DNA of 64,000 bases. It comes from Comamonas testosteroni (GTDB lineage Bacteria; Pseudomonadota; Gammaproteobacteria; Burkholderiales; Burkholderiaceae_C). Below are positions 25,256-35,955 of the stretch, one piece after another (the stretch's first letter is position 1; each line of letters opens with the position of its first letter). Both the position numbers and the translations under genes were made by a program. The stretch spans positions 5,366,501 to 5,430,500 of the forward strand of contig NZ_CP129672.1 of the NCBI RefSeq assembly GCF_030505195.1, written 5' to 3'. The notes under the pieces are model-generated. The model was given only the letters and a program-made list of their open reading frames with translations, had not been told where the DNA came from and made no database searches.

Positions 25256-28200
25256 ATGAACAAGAATCTTCATCGCGTTATCTTCAACAAAGCGCGTGGC
25301 ATCCGGATGGTGGTGCAGGAAACAGCTTCCAGCGAAGGCAAGGCCAGCAATGGCAGCACACAGACAGGAGCCGCTGATTCAGGTGACTTGTCGGCGGGCA
25401 GATTGCGCACTGCCAAGTCCTTCCTGAGCGATTTCCCGCTCTCCGCTGCAGCCAGGACAGCAGGCGTGCTGGCCTTGGCACTGGGGGTTCCTGCCGGTTT
25501 TGCGCAAATCATTGCTGACCCCTCGGCCCCCAATCGCCAGCGCCCCACGGTTCTGGAATCAGCCAACGGCACGCCCACGGTCAACATCCAGACCCCTTCT
25601 GCAGGTGGCGTCAGCCGCAACACCTATCAGCAGTTCGACATCGGGCACAAGGGCGCCATCCTCAACAACAGCCGCACCAATGTGCAAACCCAGATTGGTG
25701 GCTGGGTGCAAGGCAATCCATGGCTTGCCAATGGCGGCGCCAGAGTCATTGTCAATGAAGTCAACTCAGCGGCGCAAACGCGCTTGATGGGGCCGCTGGA
25801 AGTCGCAGGCCAGCGAGCGGACGTCATCATTGCCAACCCTTCGGGTCTGGTGGTCGATGGCCTGTCCTTCATCAATGCTGCAGGCGTGACCTTGACGACG
25901 GGCAGGCCACTGTACGGAGCCAATGGAGCTGTTGACAGCTTGAATGTGCAAGGCGGTCTCATCAGCATCCAGGGCAATGGGCTTGATGCCACCAAGGCAG
26001 ATTACGCCAACATCCTTGCAAGAGCCATCTCGCTGAACGCCGGGCTGTGGGCCCAGGATTTGCGTCTGGTCACAGGCGTCAACCAGATTGCCACCGATGG
26101 CAATGTCCAGCAAAGCAACCCCGGTGCGACAGGCGCAGAGCCTGCGAAACCTCAGTTCGCCCTGGACGTGGCTCAATTGGGCGGCATGTATGCGGGCAAG
26201 ATCTTTATCGTCGGCACCGAGTCTGGCTTGGGTGTTCGAAACGCTGGCCTGCTCCAAGCCAGTGGTGCAAGCCTCACCTTGAACAGTGAAGGCTGGCTCA
26301 ACAACAGCGGCTCCATTCAATCCAGCAGCGCCGATGTTGTCGTGAACACCCGTGGTGCGGTAGAGCAAAGCGGTGCCATCTATGGCGGCGGCAATGTCCA
26401 ATTGAGTTCGCAGGCGAGCCAGACACACAGTGGCACAGTGGCTGCCTTGGGTGATGTCTCTATTCAGGCTGCAGGGGCTGGGGCGCAGATTCAAGCCCGA
26501 GATGCAACAGTCTGGGCGGCTGGCCTGCAAACGGATGGACAGTTGCTCGGGGATAGAAATCTGAGCGTGCATGCAGATGCACAACTGCAGACGTCAGGCC
26601 AGGCGCTGGCCACCCGCAATGTGCAGATGCAAGGTGCAAGCCTTGACCTGTCATCGTCTCGTCAGCAGGCTAAAACCTTGCAACTGCAAGCCACAACAGG
26701 TGACTTGCAAGCCAAAGGCAGTCAGTTGCTGGCAACCGAGAAAATGGATCTGCAAACGGGCCGGACACTCACGACAGATAGTGCGCGAGTACAGGCATCC
26801 ACCCTCAGTGTTCAAGCCAACGCTCTGAGCAATGCCGGCGGACAGATCATCCAAAGCGGCAGCAGCGACCAGACAATCGCCTTGCAGGGGAGTCTGGACA
26901 ACAGAGCTGGCGTGATTCAAACCGCAGCGGGTAAGCTGGATATTACTGCCGGGAACATCGATAACACGGCAGGCCAGTTGCTGCATGCCGGTGGAGGAAG
27001 CTTCAAGTTGAGTAGCCAAGGCCAATTGCTCAACAACACCCAAAGTAGCAGCCAACCGGCTGTCGCGGATGGTGCACGTATTGTGAGCAATGGCTCCCTG
27101 CATGCACAAGCCCAGGCCTTGAGCAACAGCGGCGGTGTCCATGCGGCGCAGGCACTTGAGACACATGCCTCGACCCTGAACAACAGCGGAGTCATGTATT
27201 CGGCAGGCAGCCAGGCACTGACCGTTGATGGCAGCATGACCAGCACCGGAACAATTGGCGCAGCCCAGAACCTGACGGTGCAAACCGGGAGTTTCAATGG
27301 CGCAGCCACCCATGTCCTGGCTGCGGGCATGGCTGCTGATGGCAAGCTTGCCGGAGCGGGTGTCCTGACTGCAACTGCATCACAAAATCTGCAAAGCGCC
27401 GGACAAATTCTGGCAGCAGGCAATGTCAGCCTCGATGCCGCAAGTCTGGACCTCAGGCAGGGCAGCGCGGCGAGCACCGCAGGCAATATGAGCCTGACGG
27501 CTCAAAGCGGCGACATCCAGACGGGTGGCGCCCGCATCAGCAGCGCAGGCCTTTTGGCCATCCGAGCCGACGGCTCGAGCAGCCAGCGCCTGGACAACAC
27601 CCTCGGACAGATCAGTGCAACGCAGCTCAGCATCAACGCGGGCAAGCTCGACAACACCGATGGATTGATCTCTGCGGTCGACCAACTCGACATTACCAGT
27701 GCTCAATTGACCAACGGTGCCACCCCTGCGGCAAGCACCGCCAAAGGCATTCAAAGCCAGACGGGTGATGTTCATCTAAACGTTCAGCAACTCGATAACA
27801 GCGGGAACATCCAGGCCGCCAAAAACCTGATTGCGGCAACTTCAAGCCTGAGCAATGGCGGCACCATCTATGCAGGTGCTGCGCAGACGCTGAACGCGAG
27901 CGGTGCAATCACGAACAGCGGCACCATTGCTGCAGCCCAGGACCTGAACGTGACAGCCGCCACTTTTGCAGGCACTGGCAGCAATGTGCTGGCAGCAGGC
28001 ATGGCTGCCGATGGAAAACTCGTCAATCCTGGGACTCTGAACCTCACCACTTCGGCTGGATTGCAAACAGCCGGCCAGGCATTGGCTGCCAACAACGTCA
28101 ACCTCGGCGGCGGCAGCCTGGATCTGCGAAGTGCAACGGTAGGCAGTGCCAGTGCAGATGTGAATCTGAGTGCCGCCCAGGGCAACATTGTCACTGCGGG

Positions 28201-31200
28201 CTCACAAGTCAGCACACCAGGCAAGCTGTCGATTACCGCCAGCACGGTTTCAGGCCAAACGCTGGACAACACCGGAGGTCGTCTGGCTGGCCAGCAATTG
28301 CAAGTTCAGGTTGGGCAGTTAAACAACCATCAAGGAAGCATTGAGCAGTCTGGCGGCGCTGATCTGGATATCAATCTGGGGGGCGGCGCATTGAACAACA
28401 ACGCCGGACGCATTGTTGTCAACGCTGCAAATCTGAAGCTTCAATCCGGCGCGCTGGACAATACAGACGGGCTGATCAGTCATGCCGGCTCAGGGCACGG
28501 CGCATTGCAGACATCCAGCCTTGACAACACGCGCGGCCAGATCGTTGGCAACGGAACCCTGTCTTTGGCCAGCAGCGGCAATGTCACCAACAGCGACGGA
28601 CTGATCTCCTCCAATGGCGACCTGCAACTGACAAGCGCAGACCTGGGCAACACCCGTACAGCCGCTTCAGGAAATGCCACAGGCATTCAAAGCCAAGGCG
28701 GCAGCCTCACGGTCAATGCCCAAGCCATCACCAACAGCAGCAACCTCTATGCTGCCAAGGATCTCAAAACCACTGCCACCAGCCTGAACAACAGCGCAAC
28801 GCTGTACGCAGCTGGTGAACAGAGCTTGGATGTGGCCGGTGCGCTCAGCAATCAAGGCACCATTGCTGCGGCCAAAAATCTGTCGCTCACTGCAGACAGC
28901 TTTGCTGGCGGTGCGGCCAATGTTCTGGCAGCCGGCATGGCCGCCAATGGACAGCTGACGGGCAGCGGCGCGTTAACGGCAGTGACCTCCGGCAGCCTGC
29001 AAACCAATGGGCAGGCACTGGCGACAGGCGCATTGAACCTGAAAGCCGCCAGCCTCGATCTTCAAGGCAGCACCACCGGAAGCACGGGTGCAGACGTGAC
29101 GCTGAGCGCGACGACGGGAGACATTCACGCCGCTCAGGCCACGATCAGCACACCCGGATTGCTGAGCATCTCCGCCACCGCCGGACAAAAACTCGACAGC
29201 TCCAAGGCGCAAATCAGTGGTGGGCAGCTCAGCATCGATGTCGGCGAGATAAACAATACCGAAGGTGTCATCCAGCAGACGGATGCGGCTTCGGGAGCCG
29301 CCAACCCCGTTGCAGGCATTCACAGTGCCGGTGCCATCAACAATAGCGCGGGACGCATTGTTGCCAATGCGCAGGACTTCGCCTTGGTCTCCGGTGGGCT
29401 GCTTGACAACACGGACGGGATGATCGGTCATGCTGGCTCCGGCCAGCTTCGCGTGGATACGGCTGGACTGCACAACGCACGCGGCAAAATCATCGGCAAC
29501 GGGGCAACCACGCTCACCAGCTCTGCGGATGTCGACAACACCGGCGGCATGGTTGCAGGCCAGCAGAGCGTGACGGCAACAGCCACGGGTTGGGACAACA
29601 CCCAGGGCACCTTGGTTGCAGTTCAGGGCGACCTCAATCTTCACACCACAACGAATGCCGTCAAAAACGCTGCAGGCCTGATCCAGGCAGACAACGATAT
29701 TCGTCTCACACTGGACGGTGCAGGCAATCAACTGCAAAACGCTCAAGGCAAGATCGTGTCGGGACGAGACGCCATCCTGTCGACCGGTCAGATGGACAAC
29801 GATGCAGGCCTGGTGGCTGCAGGTCGAAATCTCAGCATTGACACCCACGAGCAAGCCCTGAGCAACCAGGCAAGCCGCAGCAGCACAGGTTCTCTGGGCT
29901 TGGTCGCCGGCGCACAACTGGACATTCACAGTGGCACGTTGAGCAACCAGGGCGGTCTGATCAGTGCCCGGACCGACCTGAACATCACGAGCAGCGGCGC
30001 GATCAACAGCACCGAGAAAAATGCGCAGGCGGCGCAGATTTACAGCGGCGCACATCTCAATCTGCAATCAACAGGCATCGACAATACGGGCAGCCAGATT
30101 CTTGCGGTGCAAGGAGCAGGTATCAACCTCGCAAGCGGCACTCTGACCAATCAGGCAGGGCTGATCCGGGTAGGGCAGGCACTGACGGTTCAGGCCGGAA
30201 GTATCGATAACCAGAACACCAGGGCTTTGAACAGCGATGGGAGCGCACAAGCGCTGGGCCTGGAAGCCAGCACGATTTCCGTGACTGCTGCCAAGCTGGA
30301 CAACAGCCAGGGGGCTGTGCGTGCAGGGCAGGACTTGACGATTCTGAGCGATGGCCAACTGATCAATGATCGTGGCGAGCTCAGCGCCGGCAAGCTGCTG
30401 AAGATTGCCGCCGACCAGACCGCCACTCCCACACTGAACATCAGCAACAACGCGGGTCAAATCGTTGCCGATCAGAATGTGGACATTCGCACAGGCAGCC
30501 TGAACGGCGCAGGAGAGATTGCCTCGCGCGGTGACGTCAGTCTGAATTTGCAAGGCGACCATACCCTGGGGGGCACCTTGCAGGCTGGCGGCAACCTGCA
30601 GCTGCAAGCCACGGGCACATTGACAAACCCGGTCACCGTCCAAGCCGGAAAGAACCTGACCGTCAACGCCAGCAACCTGGACAACCAGGCGACGGGTGAA
30701 CTGCTGAGCGGGCAGACAACGCAGCTCACCATCTCCGACACCTTGACCAACCGCGGGCTGATCGACGGTGCCGACACCCGCATCCAGGCTGCCAATATCA
30801 ACAACGTTGGCACCGGCCGCATCTATGGTGACCGGGTAGCGATTGCAGCCAACGCGCTGACCAACCAGGAAGAAACGGTTGCAGGCATCAACCAGGCTGC
30901 CACGATTGCTGCGCGGGAGCGCATGGACCTGGGTGTTCAAAACATCACCAACCGAGAAAACGCACTGATCTATAGCGCAGGAAATCTCTTCACGGGTGGG
31001 GCGCTCGATTCAAATTGGCATGCCACTGGCGCAGGGCAGACGCTCAACAACAACAGCGCCACGCTGGAGTCTGCCGGCAGCATGGTGCTGGGGCATGACC
31101 AGGTTCGCAATACCAATGAGCATCTGCAGTGGACATTGGTCGACGGCCAGCCTCAAAAGATTGTTGAATTTCAAGCACCTAACGGCCAGCGCTACAAGGG

Positions 31201-34200
31201 CAGCGACGTTTTGCTGATCTCCAATGGCAAGGTTGGAGGCTCTGGGCCGCAGGACATCAGCTTCGTGGTCAGCGGCAATGAGTGGCGTTGCAGCATGGGC
31301 GGAGAAACCTGCTCATTCACTACCGGTGAAACGACAGCCTTCGATCAGTACTACAAAGGCTTGCTGTTGCCTTCCGAACAATATCCGTTCGCGAAATATG
31401 CTCCTTACTACAACCCCAGCTATGTCGATGACAACGGCCAGCGGGTTCAGGGCTATATGCAGTACAGCGGTGACCGCACCGTGAGCGGGACCTGGGGAGA
31501 CGGAGAAATCGTCAAAGGCGCGCACTACGCAGCCGACCACCGAATCTGGAGCGACTTTGACGTGCAGCCCTATACCGGGCCTGCACCTGTTTTAAGCAGC
31601 ACCAACCCCTGCGCTGCTCTGGAAAGCTGCAAAGTGGGCTATCACGTCATCGACAGCTCAGATAGCGGGGGCCAGTATATCCAGATCACTCAGGCAAACG
31701 TAGACGAATACAACGCCTACAAACCCCTGCTGGACGCCCGCAATGCAGCGGATGCCGCCTTGGACGCGAAGCTGGATGCTTTCTACCAAGATATTCGCAA
31801 CCGCTGGATTGGGGAGTTTGTCTTCTACGACTACAGCCGCACTGAGCAAAGTGCGCAAGTGACGAAATCCTCCCCCGGAAAAATCGTGGCAGGCGGAAAT
31901 CTGCAATGGAGTGGATCGAATCCATCCAGCAAGCTCCTGAATCAGGACAGCACCATCCTGGCCGGTGGAACGATCAATGCGACGGGCGGCTCACTCGACA
32001 ACCGAGCTACAGCCGTAGAGGTCAAATCCGTCGATCAAGGCTATGTCTACAGCACATGGAAGGGCGGCTCCAGCACTCCAAACCGCAAGTACAGCGGCTC
32101 GGACTATGCACCTGTAGGCACAATCAAGACGCAAACACTGGCCTCCTACACATACACCGAGCACGCTGCGAACCCCTCGACCGGCGCAGCGCCGGGAGCC
32201 AGCGCCATTTCAGCGGTGCAGGCACAGGCATCTGCTGCGGGCGCCGTGGATGCCATCAATCATTCCATAGCTCCTGGAGCCGTGCAGGGAACGCAGGCAG
32301 GCCCGGCAGCTGGTGCAACCACCGCAACGCAGACCCAGGGGCAGATCACAAGCAATGCCGTGGCGGGTGTGGCGGCGCAGGAGGGCAGCGCTCAAGCGCA
32401 GGCCTCTGCCAAGGTCGGCGCAGCCGCAACCCCCGAGAGTACGGCTGCGGATGCATCCAATGCCAAATCAGCGTCCTCTCAGGTCAATATTCGCACCGCC
32501 CAGCCCAACACCCAGATACCTGGGACCTCCCTGTATCGCCAGCACCCTGAAGCAGGCTCCCGCTATCTGGTGGAGACAGACCCCAAGTTCACGCAATATA
32601 GAAACTGGCTGTCTTCGGACTACATGCTCCAGGCTCTGCAGATGGACCCCGGCACCGTTCAAAAGCGCCTGGGCGACGGGTTTTATGAGCAGCAACTGGT
32701 GCAGCAGCAAATCGGGCAGCTCACGGGCCGCCGATTCCTGGGCAACTACACCAGCAACGACGAGCAATACAAAGACTTGCTGCAAAACGGCGCAACCTTC
32801 GCCCAGGCCCAGGGCTTGCGCCCTGGTGTGGAGCTCAGCGCGGCACAGGTGGCGCAACTGACCAGCGACATCGTCTGGCTGGTCACCAAGGAAGTGACGT
32901 TGGCTGACGGCAGCAAGCAAAGCGTTCTGGTTCCGCAAGTGTATGTAAGGGTCAAGCCCGGCGACCTGGACGGCACAGGCACCTTGCTGGCAGCCTCGGA
33001 TGTGAATCTGATCCTCTCCGGCAATGCCATCAACAGCGGCAGCATTGCGGGCCGCAACACCCTGAACATCACGGCCGAGAACATCCAGAATCTGGGCGGC
33101 CAGATGTCCGGCAACGACGTCAAGCTTGCAGCCCGGCAGGACTTTGACAACCTCGCAGGCATCATCAAAGGCGTGGGCTCGGCCACCGTGTCCGCAGGAC
33201 GTGACCTGAACCTCACAACCACCACTCAAAGCAGTGCCAACAAGGCAGGCGGCAACCGCTTTACCCAGACAGGGATCGATCGTGTCGCGGGCATCTATGT
33301 ATCCGGGCCGGCCGGCGTGCTGGTCGCCAGTGCGGGCAACAACCTCAATCTTACGGCTGCGCAGATACAGAATGCAGGCACCGGTGCCACCGTGCTCACC
33401 GCTGGCAACAACCTGAACCTCAACACGGTTGCGGTCGGCAGCAGCCAGGATATCAACTGGGACAGCAAGAACTACTTGCGCCAGTCGAGCACGCTGGATG
33501 TGGGCACGCAGATCACCGGCGCTGGCCGCGTGAACCTCAGCGCAGGTCAGGATATCAATGCCAAGGCAGCCACCATCGATGCAGGCAAGGCCTTGAGCCT
33601 GTCCGCCGGCAACGATATCCAGATCAGTGCCGGCCAGGCCAGCCAAAGCCTGGACGAGGCGCATCAGCACACCAACAAAGGCTTTCTCTCCAGCAAGACC
33701 GTCACCACGCGGGAGCAACTGCACAGCACCACAGCGGTTGGAAGCAATCTGGGCGGAGATACGGTTGCCATCAACGCCGGCCGTGATATCGCGGTTACCG
33801 GCAGCCATGTCGTCTCCGACACCGGGACCACCTTGCAGGCAGGCCGAGACGTCACCATCGCCGCCGCCCAGGAAACCTCCAGCGAACAGCACTACCGCAA
33901 GGAAACCAAGAGCGGCATCTTTGGCGGCGGCGGAGGCATCGGCTTCACCATCGGCAGCCGTATGCAAAGTGCCGATCAGACGGGCACTCACACCACGGCC
34001 GCTGCATCTACGGTTGGCAGCGTGGGCGGCGATGTCAACATCCTTGCGGGCAGTGCTTACCAGCAGGTCGGCAGCGATGTCATGGCCCCGGGCGGTGATG
34101 TCAACGTCGTGGCCAAAGAGGTTCAGATCGTCGAAGCCCGCGAAACCGGCAGCTCCGCCACCGAGCAACGCTTCAAGCAAAGCGGCTTGAGCGTCAGCAT

Positions 34201-35860
34201 CGGCAGCTCCGCCACCGAGCAACGCTTCAAGCAAAGCGGCTTGAGCGTCAGCATCGGCAGCCCCGTCATCAGCGCCATACAGACAGCCGACAACATGGCG
34301 GATGCCGCCCGCAACACCAGCAGCGGCCGCATGCAGGCCCTGGCAGCAGCGGCGACGGCGTTGAACGTCAAGAACTCCGTGGGCGAACTGCAAGGTGCCG
34401 CCCAGGCGCTGGCCGGTGGCGACTCCTCCAAGGCCGCCTCCATCTCCGTCAGCCTGGGCTCCAGCAAAAGCCAGAGCAACACGGCACAAACCAGCGACGG
34501 CGCACGTGGCAGCACCGTCAAGGCCGGCGGCCATGTCAACATCGTTGCCCAAGGGGCTGGGGCGGACAGCTCCATCCTGGTTCGCGGCTCGGATATCACT
34601 GCCGGCCAGGACGCCACCTTGGCCGCAGAAGGCGATATCCGTTTGCAGGCGGCACAGAATACGGCCAGCCTCAGCGGCAACAGCAGCTCCAGCTCCGGCA
34701 GCATCGGCGTAAGCGTGGGAGCGCAAACCGGCATTACCGTCAGTGCCAGCAAAGGCCGTGGCAACCAGGCCGGTGACGATCTCACCCACACCAACACCCA
34801 TATAGCGGCAGGCAACAGCGTCACCCTCCAGTCTGGCGGCGACACCCACCTCAAGGGGGCGGTGGTCAGCGGCAAGCAGGTGGTGGCCGATGTCGGTGGC
34901 GATCTCAAACTCGAAAGCCTGCAGGACAGCAGCAGCTACGCCAGCCGCAACCAGTCGGCGGGCGGCAGCCTCACCATCAGCCCCGCAGGCGTGCCCATTG
35001 GCGGCGGATTGAATGCCGGCCAGAGCAAGGTCAACAGCCACTACCAAAGCGTTACCGAGCAAAGCGGCATACAGGCAGGGGACGGCGGCTTCCAGGTCAG
35101 CGTCAAGGGCAACACCGACCTCAAGGGCGCTGTCATCGCCAGCAACCAGACGGCGGTGGAGCAGGGCAAGAACCGTTTCAATACCGAAGGCGCACTCACC
35201 ACCAGCGACCTGCACAACCAGGCTAGCTACGAAGGTCAGGCCGTGGGGGTCAATGCCAGCGTGGGCAACGACGCGGGCAAGTTCGGCGTCAAGGGCGTGG
35301 GAGCCGGCGTAGGCCAGGACAGCGGCAGTGCCCAAGGCACCACCACGGCGGGTATCTCCGGCATTGCCGGCGACCAGAGCGTGCGCACGGGGGACGCCAC
35401 GGGGATCGAGCGGATATTTGATCAGAACAAGGTGCAGCGCGACATCGATGCGCAGGTGGCAATCACGGCGGAGTTTGGGAAGCAGGCGGCCAAGTCATGG
35501 GGTGAATATGCCAATACCCGATTTGCCAATGCCAAAAATGAAGATGAGGCGCGTTGCTGGGGTCCGGATGGCGCATGCCGCGCTGGTGGCCATGTACTAC
35601 TGGGCGGATTAGGTGGTGGAGTGGCAGGTGCGGCAGGTGCAGGGCTTACTAGTGTCGCTGCACCGCATGTCGCAGGCTATCTGGTTGGGCAAGGGGTCGA
35701 GCCAAGCACAGCGGCCGCGCTGACGGGCTTGCTAGCCTTTGGTGCGGGCAGCGCCGCTGGTGGTGCGGCAGCAGGAGCTGGTGCGCTCAATGAGGCAGCG
35801 CAGAACAACCTTATTTTTATAAACAACGTCGTGAATGCTGCCGTTCAAGCTGCCATGTAG
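25256..35860 (+). CDS. TpsA: filamentous haemagglutinin/CdiA-like exoprotein, C-terminally truncated
   Basis: A 3534-residue two-partner-secretion effector. The extended signal peptide (ESPR, starting MNKNLHRVIFNKARG) and an Ala-rich hydrophobic core lead to the TPS haemagglutination domain (about residues 75-330, with NEV and NPSG motifs). A very long beta-helical repeat region follows, rich in LDNxxG/LSNQGG units. About residues 2000-2600 hold a non-repetitive insert, including a Cys-containing part (WRCSMGGETC), then further haemagglutinin repeats and a Gly-rich pre-tip (VLLGGLGGGVAGAAGAG). A complete CdiA would continue to a VENN-type motif and toxin. Here the frame ends with AAM-stop taken from an IS481 fragment. 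With the TpsB split, the protein is probably neither exported nor toxic. Confidence 0.93.
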   Translation: MNKNLHRVIFNKARGIRMVVQETASSEGKASNGSTQTGAADSGDLSAGRLRTAKSFLSDFPLSAAARTAGVLALALGVPAGFAQIIADPSAPNRQRPTVLESANGTPTVNIQTPSAGGVSRNTYQQFDIGHKGAILNNSRTNVQTQIGGWVQGNPWLANGGARVIVNEVNSAAQTRLMGPLEVAGQRADVIIANPSGLVVDGLSFINAAGVTLTTGRPLYGANGAVDSLNVQGGLISIQGNGLDATKADYANILARAISLNAGLWAQDLRLVTGVNQIATDGNVQQSNPGATGAEPAKPQFALDVAQLGGMYAGKIFIVGTESGLGVRNAGLLQASGASLTLNSEGWLNNSGSIQSSSADVVVNTRGAVEQSGAIYGGGNVQLSSQASQTHSGTVAALGDVSIQAAGAGAQIQARDATVWAAGLQTDGQLLGDRNLSVHADAQLQTSGQALATRNVQMQGASLDLSSSRQQAKTLQLQATTGDLQAKGSQLLATEKMDLQTGRTLTTDSARVQASTLSVQANALSNAGGQIIQSGSSDQTIALQGSLDNRAGVIQTAAGKLDITAGNIDNTAGQLLHAGGGSFKLSSQGQLLNNTQSSSQPAVADGARIVSNGSLHAQAQALSNSGGVHAAQALETHASTLNNSGVMYSAGSQALTVDGSMTSTGTIGAAQNLTVQTGSFNGAATHVLAAGMAADGKLAGAGVLTATASQNLQSAGQILAAGNVSLDAASLDLRQGSAASTAGNMSLTAQSGDIQTGGARISSAGLLAIRADGSSSQRLDNTLGQISATQLSINAGKLDNTDGLISAVDQLDITSAQLTNGATPAASTAKGIQSQTGDVHLNVQQLDNSGNIQAAKNLIAATSSLSNGGTIYAGAAQTLNASGAITNSGTIAAAQDLNVTAATFAGTGSNVLAAGMAADGKLVNPGTLNLTTSAGLQTAGQALAANNVNLGGGSLDLRSATVGSASADVNLSAAQGNIVTAGSQVSTPGKLSITASTVSGQTLDNTGGRLAGQQLQVQVGQLNNHQGSIEQSGGADLDINLGGGALNNNAGRIVVNAANLKLQSGALDNTDGLISHAGSGHGALQTSSLDNTRGQIVGNGTLSLASSGNVTNSDGLISSNGDLQLTSADLGNTRTAASGNATGIQSQGGSLTVNAQAITNSSNLYAAKDLKTTATSLNNSATLYAAGEQSLDVAGALSNQGTIAAAKNLSLTADSFAGGAANVLAAGMAANGQLTGSGALTAVTSGSLQTNGQALATGALNLKAASLDLQGSTTGSTGADVTLSATTGDIHAAQATISTPGLLSISATAGQKLDSSKAQISGGQLSIDVGEINNTEGVIQQTDAASGAANPVAGIHSAGAINNSAGRIVANAQDFALVSGGLLDNTDGMIGHAGSGQLRVDTAGLHNARGKIIGNGATTLTSSADVDNTGGMVAGQQSVTATATGWDNTQGTLVAVQGDLNLHTTTNAVKNAAGLIQADNDIRLTLDGAGNQLQNAQGKIVSGRDAILSTGQMDNDAGLVAAGRNLSIDTHEQALSNQASRSSTGSLGLVAGAQLDIHSGTLSNQGGLISARTDLNITSSGAINSTEKNAQAAQIYSGAHLNLQSTGIDNTGSQILAVQGAGINLASGTLTNQAGLIRVGQALTVQAGSIDNQNTRALNSDGSAQALGLEASTISVTAAKLDNSQGAVRAGQDLTILSDGQLINDRGELSAGKLLKIAADQTATPTLNISNNAGQIVADQNVDIRTGSLNGAGEIASRGDVSLNLQGDHTLGGTLQAGGNLQLQATGTLTNPVTVQAGKNLTVNASNLDNQATGELLSGQTTQLTISDTLTNRGLIDGADTRIQAANINNVGTGRIYGDRVAIAANALTNQEETVAGINQAATIAARERMDLGVQNITNRENALIYSAGNLFTGGALDSNWHATGAGQTLNNNSATLESAGSMVLGHDQVRNTNEHLQWTLVDGQPQKIVEFQAPNGQRYKGSDVLLISNGKVGGSGPQDISFVVSGNEWRCSMGGETCSFTTGETTAFDQYYKGLLLPSEQYPFAKYAPYYNPSYVDDNGQRVQGYMQYSGDRTVSGTWGDGEIVKGAHYAADHRIWSDFDVQPYTGPAPVLSSTNPCAALESCKVGYHVIDSSDSGGQYIQITQANVDEYNAYKPLLDARNAADAALDAKLDAFYQDIRNRWIGEFVFYDYSRTEQSAQVTKSSPGKIVAGGNLQWSGSNPSSKLLNQDSTILAGGTINATGGSLDNRATAVEVKSVDQGYVYSTWKGGSSTPNRKYSGSDYAPVGTIKTQTLASYTYTEHAANPSTGAAPGASAISAVQAQASAAGAVDAINHSIAPGAVQGTQAGPAAGATTATQTQGQITSNAVAGVAAQEGSAQAQASAKVGAAATPESTAADASNAKSASSQVNIRTAQPNTQIPGTSLYRQHPEAGSRYLVETDPKFTQYRNWLSSDYMLQALQMDPGTVQKRLGDGFYEQQLVQQQIGQLTGRRFLGNYTSNDEQYKDLLQNGATFAQAQGLRPGVELSAAQVAQLTSDIVWLVTKEVTLADGSKQSVLVPQVYVRVKPGDLDGTGTLLAASDVNLILSGNAINSGSIAGRNTLNITAENIQNLGGQMSGNDVKLAARQDFDNLAGIIKGVGSATVSAGRDLNLTTTTQSSANKAGGNRFTQTGIDRVAGIYVSGPAGVLVASAGNNLNLTAAQIQNAGTGATVLTAGNNLNLNTVAVGSSQDINWDSKNYLRQSSTLDVGTQITGAGRVNLSAGQDINAKAATIDAGKALSLSAGNDIQISAGQASQSLDEAHQHTNKGFLSSKTVTTREQLHSTTAVGSNLGGDTVAINAGRDIAVTGSHVVSDTGTTLQAGRDVTIAAAQETSSEQHYRKETKSGIFGGGGGIGFTIGSRMQSADQTGTHTTAAASTVGSVGGDVNILAGSAYQQVGSDVMAPGGDVNVVAKEVQIVEARETGSSATEQRFKQSGLSVSIGSSATEQRFKQSGLSVSIGSPVISAIQTADNMADAARNTSSGRMQALAAAATALNVKNSVGELQGAAQALAGGDSSKAASISVSLGSSKSQSNTAQTSDGARGSTVKAGGHVNIVAQGAGADSSILVRGSDITAGQDATLAAEGDIRLQAAQNTASLSGNSSSSSGSIGVSVGAQTGITVSASKGRGNQAGDDLTHTNTHIAAGNSVTLQSGGDTHLKGAVVSGKQVVADVGGDLKLESLQDSSSYASRNQSAGGSLTISPAGVPIGGGLNAGQSKVNSHYQSVTEQSGIQAGDGGFQVSVKGNTDLKGAVIASNQTAVEQGKNRFNTEGALTTSDLHNQASYEGQAVGVNASVGNDAGKFGVKGVGAGVGQDSGSAQGTTTAGISGIAGDQSVRTGDATGIERIFDQNKVQRDIDAQVAITAEFGKQAAKSWGEYANTRFANAKNEDEARCWGPDGACRAGGHVLLGGLGGGVAGAAGAGLTSVAAPHVAGYLVGQGVEPSTAAALTGLLAFGAGSAAGGAAAGAGALNEAAQNNLIFINNVVNAAVQAAM
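34148..34255 (+). repeat. perfect 54-bp tandem duplication in TpsA
   Basis: Bases 34148-34201 and 34202-34255 are identical, in frame, each encoding GSSATEQRFKQSGLSVSI. Zero divergence shows a very recent duplication. It adds one 18-residue unit to the haemagglutinin region. Confidence 0.95.
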
Positions 35861-35933
35861 GCGGATTGCCATAGTGCTTTCTCCTGTTCCAGGCTGAAGA
35901 ATGCACCATGACTTCCTGGGACCGTACATCTAA
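35849..35933 (-). mobile_element. 85-bp IS481-end fragment that truncates TpsA
   Basis: Read on the minus strand from 35933, this segment matches 49237-49321 almost base for base (terminal repeat starting TTAGATGTACGGTCCC, then the transposase start ATGGCAATCCGCC). Similarity stops abruptly at 35849. It supplies the last three codons and stop of TpsA. The rest of the element and the original 3' end of the effector, plus any immunity gene, are gone. Confidence 0.9.
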
Positions 35934-35955
35934 GTGCAGGAAGTCAGCGCTTGGA

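Noticed and set aside
27180..29170. Repeated segments as a possible CRISPR array
   Set aside because: The repeats are long, diverged, protein-coding and in frame; no short regular direct repeats with unique spacers.
32468..35335. 955-codon open frame on the minus strand inside TpsA
   Set aside because: It is the antisense of a repetitive G/C-biased coding region. It has no ribosome site or family motif, and the plus strand has clear haemagglutinin repeats.
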